From Pyrocephalus nanus (lineage: Eukaryota > Chordata > Aves > Passeriformes > Tyrannidae): a stretch of 64,000 bases of DNA. Shown here in pieces: positions 57,976 through 64,000 of this stretch. How positions within the stretch are numbered: the stretch's first letter is position 1; each line of letters begins with the position of its first letter. Below the pieces are notes generated by a model. It was not told the origin of the DNA, ran no database searches, and was given only the letters and a program-made list of their open reading frames with translations. Where the stretch lies: NCBI GenBank assembly GCA_038380795.1, contig CM076259.1, positions 61,275,938 to 61,339,937 of the forward strand, written 5' to 3'. Position numbers and translations under genes: made by a program.

Positions 57976-59011
57976 GCTGGATCTCAGATTCATGTGTAAG
58001 TATAACAATACACCGGATAATTTCAGCCAAGCAGTCAGTGCTAACAACACCCAGTGGAAGCTGAAGATATTAATTTTCAGATTGGCAGTAAAGCTAAGAG
58101 TGATTGTCCCATAAAACAAGTTTCATTGTGGGCTGTGAGCTATATATTGATTCTTCAGTGCCCATTTCTAAAAAGTATTGGATATTCTTCCAAAAGTTAT
58201 GCTCTATTTAACTCAAAGTGCTGTGTTAGGCTGAAGGTTACGCTTACAAGCAGGGGAACAGATGGTGTATTTGATCCACTGAAACAAAATGCAGTTTGAT
58301 ACAGTGAAATCCTTAAATCTAGAAGCAATGTAGATCTACAAGCATAGAAGCTGAATTCTGGAACCTTTAGCTAAAAGATTGAGTTCAGTGAATAACAGCT
58401 GAAAGTGTAATGCCAGAGGATATAGAAGTGGAGAAGTGAAAATTTCATTCCTGAATGTGCCAAGAGAGTAATCAGCAGTAGTTAAAAGGTAATTTGCATC
58501 CAATAATTAGTATTTTAAGCCAGCCAGTAAGATGCTGCATATAATGGTGTTTTACATTTTGATAAGGAAGTTGAAAATGTGATAGACTGCATGAAATGAT
58601 GAATAGTTTGAAAATAAAAGATAGCTAAAGAGATTATTTGTTTAGTTAGTTGAAAATGGTTTTAAAAAACCCATTGCAGTTTATAGCTTCCTTACAATGA
58701 CAAAATATTAGATACTGAGTGGCATTTTAATTTAATGGGAAAAAAACCATAAGCAGCAATAGAGAGAAATTAAAACCTGAGGAATTCAAATTAGAAATGG
58801 GGCTCAAATTTCTGACAGTGAAAGTCTCCATTTCTTATGCCTTCAGGTAAAACCTGGTCACATTATTTCTGCCTTTCCTTATATGCCAGTTCTTGGACTC
58901 TAGTCTCATTTTCTTCCTTTCATTTGAACTGTCTCCAGTTTATTTTTCTTCTTTTGTAAATGTAATTCCAGATTTAGAACTGAGCAGCAATAGAAGAGAA
59001 CTGGAATGGAA

Positions 59012-59096
59012 AGGAATGCTCATTGCATGGAGGTTGGACCAGATAACCTTTAAAGGTCACTTCCAACACAAACTATTCTGTGATTGTATGATTCTA
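59012..59096 (+). mobile_element. CR1 LINE, 3' terminal fragment
   Basis: In sense: ggaggttggaccagataacc, ggtcacttccaacacaaac, tattctgtgattgtatgatt. Confidence 0.9.
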
Positions 59097-59140
59097 ATAT
59101 GTGCCTGTCTCATCTTACAAACACTCTTACATTTCTTTCC

Positions 59141-59635
59141 AGTATTTCCATTAATGACTTGGATGATGCTCATTTTTGTTTGATACCAAGCTGGGAAGGA
59201 CTGGCAGCGCACTGGAAGGCAGTCTAATTTTAGCTTATACAGTAACATCACGTCATTGCAAAACAGGTAAACATCATACTAGGATGTTTAAAAATAGTAT
59301 CCTAAGATAGAAAAGAAACATTGCCAGTATCCTAACATAGAAAAGAAACATAGCCAGGTTCTGAGGTAATGCTATTACAAAGAGCAAGGAGAATTTTCAT
59401 TCACTGAACACTCAAGAGAAAAATTGAAGTAAAGGAGGTTCAGCTTTAGCAATGGGGGAAACTGCTCTTACAGTGATAATAAGGAAGTTGGAAATAGATT
59501 GCCCAGTGAGATTGTAGTTTCCATGATTTGAGATTTATATCAGAAATAAAATAACTTTTGTTGATCCTAATTCAGGTCATGAAAGTCAATCAGATGGCCC
59601 GTTGAAGTCTTTTCTACTTTTAGGATTCTATCATT
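59141..59635 (+). mobile_element. Old, broken CR1 copy
   Basis: Positions 59141-59225 resemble the CR1 internal region (attaatgacttggatgatg, gataccaagctgggaagg, actggaaggcagtc). Positions about 59440-59635 resemble its 3' part (gaaatagattgcccagtgag, a final ggattctatcatt). The middle is diverged and contains the 30-bp tandem duplication, so these may be one decayed element or two. Confidence 0.45.
59296..59355 (+). repeat. 30-bp tandem duplication
   Basis: Two adjacent 30-bp units, starting agtatcctaa and ending acattgcc/acatagcc, differ at two positions. Confidence 0.93.
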
Positions 59636-61919
59636 AATTCAGTGAAATTAAAAAAAATATTTGCAATAAAAGTGATTAAACCTGTAGTCAAAATAGGAAC
59701 AAATAGCTGTTTTAATCAAAGCAAAATGTCTTTGATGTACATTCATTAATAAAAAGATTATTTCACAATAACCTAATTATTCAAAATACTCAAGCAGTTT
59801 TAGTGGCTGAATTCCCTTTAGAAATCCGTTGAAGTTCACTGTTCTTTTTTTAGGGGAAGAATATTTTAAGAATGGAATAACAGACTACAAGTTAGTCTTC
59901 ACAATGCTGATAGAACAAGTCTAGAAAGAATCGTATACTTTGCTTTCATACTCAGTAATGTCTTAGAGGTTGGTCCTGTCAAATATTTGTTTATATCCAA
60001 ATGCCAGCTCCTTCATGATTTTTTTATACTACCCATTACATTTGTAACAAATCAGGATTTTCCTAGTTTGAAAAGTCCAGATTATGGAAATACAATTCTT
60101 CAGGATTTTTGAGTATACATATCAGCAGCTAATCCTTGGCTCCTCTTCCCGCTGAGTGTCATTCTTTTGACATCTTCAATAGTACTGTTTTTCAGTCTAA
60201 TTAACATCTTTTTATCTTTTCCAGGTATATTAGCAGAAATACTTTTCACTATCAGTCTCAGTGAGTGAAGGATCAGGGCTCCACTACCTCCATGATTACA
60301 TTGCTTAGATCTACATAGAATAAATTTGCTTTGAATTTTTTTTTAATCTGTGAAGTTCAAACTTTAATGAACGCTTTTGTAAATTCTGAAAACAGTTCTT
60401 TTTCAAAGTTATGTCATACTATACACAAAGACAGAAAGTAGATCTGTGACTATTGCCATTTTCTATAAGCACTGTCATATAATTCCTTACAAAGATGCTA
60501 TTTCTGGCACCACAGATATTCTTTTTCCCACAAAAAATGTTACAGACAGGAAATGTTTTGGATAGTGTAAAAACATTTCCTGATAAACATTTTATCACAG
60601 CTTGATAACCATTTCCTGTTGGTAGAATTTGTTTTAACTATTGTCACTGTGTTTGCTTTCTTGCTATAATTAACACACATATGTGATCTCTCCAAGGGTG
60701 GTCATCCTGTCAAACAAAGGTTTCAGCAAGTCACACTTTTAATTATAATGTCATACAAGATTTAATATTGTCCATTTCCCTTCATTTAAACTTTGTCTGG
60801 AGCGGTAAATGAAATAGCAATACATATGCAGCAATCTGGGAACTGGGAATTCCCAGAAGGGTGGAGGTTCCTCAATATTCCAAATAGAGCATTGTCTGCT
60901 GTGGACTCAGTGATTTCAGTAAGCCTCTAAAATAATTTAAAATAAAAAGGTGGGACTTCATGTATGATCTTGTTGTTCAGCGCAGACTTGAACTTGAATT
61001 GACATGGAAGCGTATCAGAAGAAACTTGTCACTTTCTAAGGAGCTCTGAAGCACTGTCATTGCAACCCAATATTAAAATAACACTACATTCAAGAATTGT
61101 ATTCTATCAAAATATCATCTTTTCAGTCAACAGAACTAGGTTTTGTAGCCATTTTTGTAGCTACCTACTTACTTTATAAGTGGTAAGAGTATCATTTCCA
61201 TACAGCTGATTCTGATTCTCATTCTCACAAAGATTGGAGGCGTATTTAGTTATGCCTCTACTAAATAGTAGATGGCCAGGACACAGCCCCTGCCCTGACT
61301 AAGGGCATAGCCTAGCTCATGTCCATATTATTTAGTGCTGTATTTCCCTTAAGATCAGACTGGCCAATCAACATTACATCTCTTATGGCCCTGGAGCTGC
61401 TCTGTGTTGTTTGTCATCCTGTGGCCTTCAGCCATAATACTTATTTATGTCTGCAGGGGGTCTTTTCAGTTCATTGTCTTTGAAAGTGACTGTTTATTAC
61501 CTTTGGTTTAAAAGTTTTACCTCCACAGTTTTCTTCCCCACAGTTTTTGGACAAAAGTAAAATTAGGTCACTTTACTGAAAGCACATAGTATTTGAGGGT
61601 GCAGTGCCTACGGAGACAGCATTGAGGGACTCTGGAGGGAAAAGACTTGGAGTAGTGTTGTCCATAGAGTCCTCTGGAAATTGAGTTTAGCGTGCACTAT
61701 CCTTGAACTGTGCTAGTTGGCACAGGCCAAGTCTGCCAGGAAGTTAGCTAACAAGCAGTCTGGATGTTTGTTCAGAGGTCAAGTGGTTAGGTATGATGAG
61801 ATTATGGAGTCTAATTAGGCTCTGCCGTAAGTTTTATTTTTATTGGAAAGGCCTGAGTAAAAAAGAGTGTGGAGGTCAAGGTTTTAGGCAAAAGCCTATA
61901 TGCATAGAGCTGAATTTGG

Positions 61920-61934
61920 AAAAAAAAAAAAAAA
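61920..61934 (+). repeat. A run
   Basis: An uninterrupted A tract of about 15 bases with no retroposon attached. Confidence 0.9.
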
Positions 61935-62913
61935 GATTATTGATGTATTGTGGATAGGTATATTTTGCATGCACATCCTCAGTGCTCAGTGTAGTCTTGG
62001 AAAAATATCCAAGGAAACAGAATCTGAAAGGTGGTCTTATTTTGTTTGGTATTTTTAATTGTACTGAAAGAGAGTGAATAAAGTATTCTTACAAAGTATA
62101 ACCCAGTGCTGACTGCATAAGCTATTCAGGCATCTGAAAGGTGACATTGATGTAATCACATGTGTCACTCACTGAGGATGATTGTAAAAATATGAAGTGT
62201 TTGTGCAACAGGAAAATGAACTCACAACCTTGATTTATAATACCAAAAGGAAACAAAATTGGTTGCACTGCATCCAGTAAGGGTGAGGATTAAGTAGATT
62301 GATTTTCTATTATTGTACTCTAGAAATAAATCATAAGTAAGGCAAAGTGAATGCTATCTATGGATAGTGTATCATATCAGTTATCATCATCTGCTTTCTA
62401 TGGAACAAATATCTCAGAGACATTTCCTTTGACCCTCATGAATAAAGCAGTTTTCTATACTAAAAATGAAAAAGTTGTGGTAGCATATATTTGATGAGGT
62501 GTAAAATTTACAGTAAATTGCCCTCAATTCTGTAACTGTGTTATTAAAAGACAAGGTAATTGCTAACTTTAAGGAAATACTTTAGCACTGATCTTAGATA
62601 GGTTTCTGACAAGGAATATATACAGTAACCTTATAAGAGGTAATTACTTATATCTCAGGCTCTGTAGGATTTATATTACTTGGTTGTAAACATTTTAAAA
62701 ACAGTCTGCACTTTTTTTGTTGGTGGTAATTTGCGAGTCACTCTATGGGCTGTTGAAAAGCTAAATAGAATCAGGCAATAGGTTTTTGTTAAAAAGAATA
62801 TTACAGATGATAGCAGCATCCCATTTTGTCAGAAGCCGAGAGCAATAATATATTATTTATGATTGCTATCAAAATGTGAACTTGTGAAGTTAATTGTCAG
62901 AAGAATAGAAAAC

Positions 62914-62950
62914 TTTTTTTTGTTGTTTGTTTGTTTGTTTGTTTGTTTTT
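62914..62950 (+). repeat. (GTTT)n microsatellite
   Basis: A T run followed by five or more GTTT units and a closing T run. Confidence 0.95.
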
Positions 62951-64000
62951 AATTTACAGCATGAATCCTAAGATTTCAAACAAAAAGCAGTTTTCCTCTT
63001 GCAATTCAAATGGCAGAACTTCCCCTTAAAAGATTCTGGAAGTGCTAAAATTTTGCATGAACAAGTTGAGGGAGACTGAGATTGCTCACAAGAGCCTCCT
63101 GCTGAGGAAGTCTCTGAGCTATGAATGTTCAATGCCTAAGATAATATTTAAAGGAAGTTTCGTATTTACTTACCCTGTTCTTTTCTAATTCCCTGCCAGG
63201 GAACAGATTTTGTTAGAAGGCCTGACCCCTTATGCCATTTTTTCCATTCTGTGTCCTTATGTAGAGGATGTTTAATTATGTGTCTAGCTTTTGAGATAAC
63301 ACTGATATGCACTTTTTACTTCCTGTGAGGAAATGCTCAATGATTTCTGGGATTGGAGTACTTTTTTGTGTTTTGTTTTTAACAGAAGCGTTGCTGCTGC
63401 TTGTTGACGTGAGGATTATTCTCTGTTAAAGTTCAGAGGGACTGAAGATTTTGGACTAGTCTAAGAAATGTGATGCAAGACCAGCTGGACAGCTAGGCAG
63501 GCCCAAACCCCTAAAATTGAAGTGTTTTCTACTATTATATGAAAACATACAGAAATAAATTGCTTTAAAATGGAAGCATACTGTATATTCTGTATAAACG
63601 TATTTTATTTAATGCACATTATAGAGTATACACCATATATAGATGTTGATACACTTAGAATGCTGCATTGATCTGTGATATATCAGCTCTAAAGATGACT
63701 TACAGAGTGTCACACATAAATGAAATAGATGGTCATGTTTATCAAACAGCAATATCAAAAAATAAAGCAAGAATTTGCAATTAGGATGAATCAATTAAGT
63801 GACAAGTCTGAGTCTACTTGAGGAAGTGAACATGTTATGTTTTCCCCAAAGTGATGTGTAAATATTAGATCTCACAATACATGGGGATAAGAAAAATAAA
63901 CAAGTTGCACAGGGGAAAAAGCTGGAGCTATAAACTGAACATGGACAATTCGAGTTCTTGGATTCATTTGAAATATTCTTGAAACCCTCAATCTTTTCCA

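Larger units (their letters stand above)
55681..64000. other. Intergenic region upstream of RCBTB2
   Basis: In human the next gene is CYSLTR2, a single-coding-exon receptor. No ORF of that size is present, so it must lie beyond the window. The region holds CR1 fragments, the tRNA-Ile SINE, a 30-bp tandem duplication at 59296, a 13-bp hairpin at 60547, an A run at 61920 and a (GTTT)n tract at 62914. From 59.7 to 64 kb I otherwise see only AT-rich unique sequence. Confidence 0.75.

Overview
The window looks like bird nuclear DNA, probably from a passerine. It holds the 3' half of RB1 on the + strand and a complete RCBTB2 gene on the - strand, arranged tail to tail as at human 13q14. The avian assignment rests on the many CR1 LINE 3' fragments (about 16 recognised) and on one tRNA-Ile-derived SINE with a CR1-like tail at 56242-56378. 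That SINE architecture matches the zebra finch element TguSINE1 as I remember it. The DNA is AT-rich, and all coding sequence is split into short exons with GT-AG introns. No long ORF is a gene by itself.

Positions 1-9680 are intron sequence of RB1 (human intron 17). Ten RB1 exons follow between 9681 and 15956, equivalent to human exons 18-27, and encode 364 residues: the end of pocket A, the spacer, pocket B and the C-terminal domain. Exon lengths equal the human ones except exon 23, which is one codon longer. The 3' UTR runs to a poly(A) signal near 17777. The region 17800-22840 between the two gene ends holds an 18-bp minisatellite and two CR1 copies.

RCBTB2 runs from a CpG-island promoter near 55.4 kb down to a stop codon at 23770, with a candidate poly(A) signal at 22855. 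One non-coding first exon and twelve coding exons give a 550-residue protein: a short N-terminal segment, an RCC1-like propeller, a BTB domain and a C-terminal helical tail. All splice phases fit and no coding exon is broken. Positions 55.7-64 kb are upstream intergenic DNA with CR1 fragments, the SINE and simple repeats.

The two genes are neighbours by conserved synteny and nothing here suggests joint function. RB1 is a nuclear E2F-binding repressor controlled by CDK phosphorylation. RCBTB2 is an RCC1/BTB protein of poorly defined role. I found no wholly new system. The observations most worth checking are: a CR1 copy whose 3' end forms the branch-point region of RCBTB2 exon 4; a CR1-SINE chimera that looks like a template-switch product; a long near-perfect intronic hairpin at 32104-32184; a consensus splice donor inside RB1 exon 25; and extra Ser/Thr-Pro sites in the RB1 pocket spacer.
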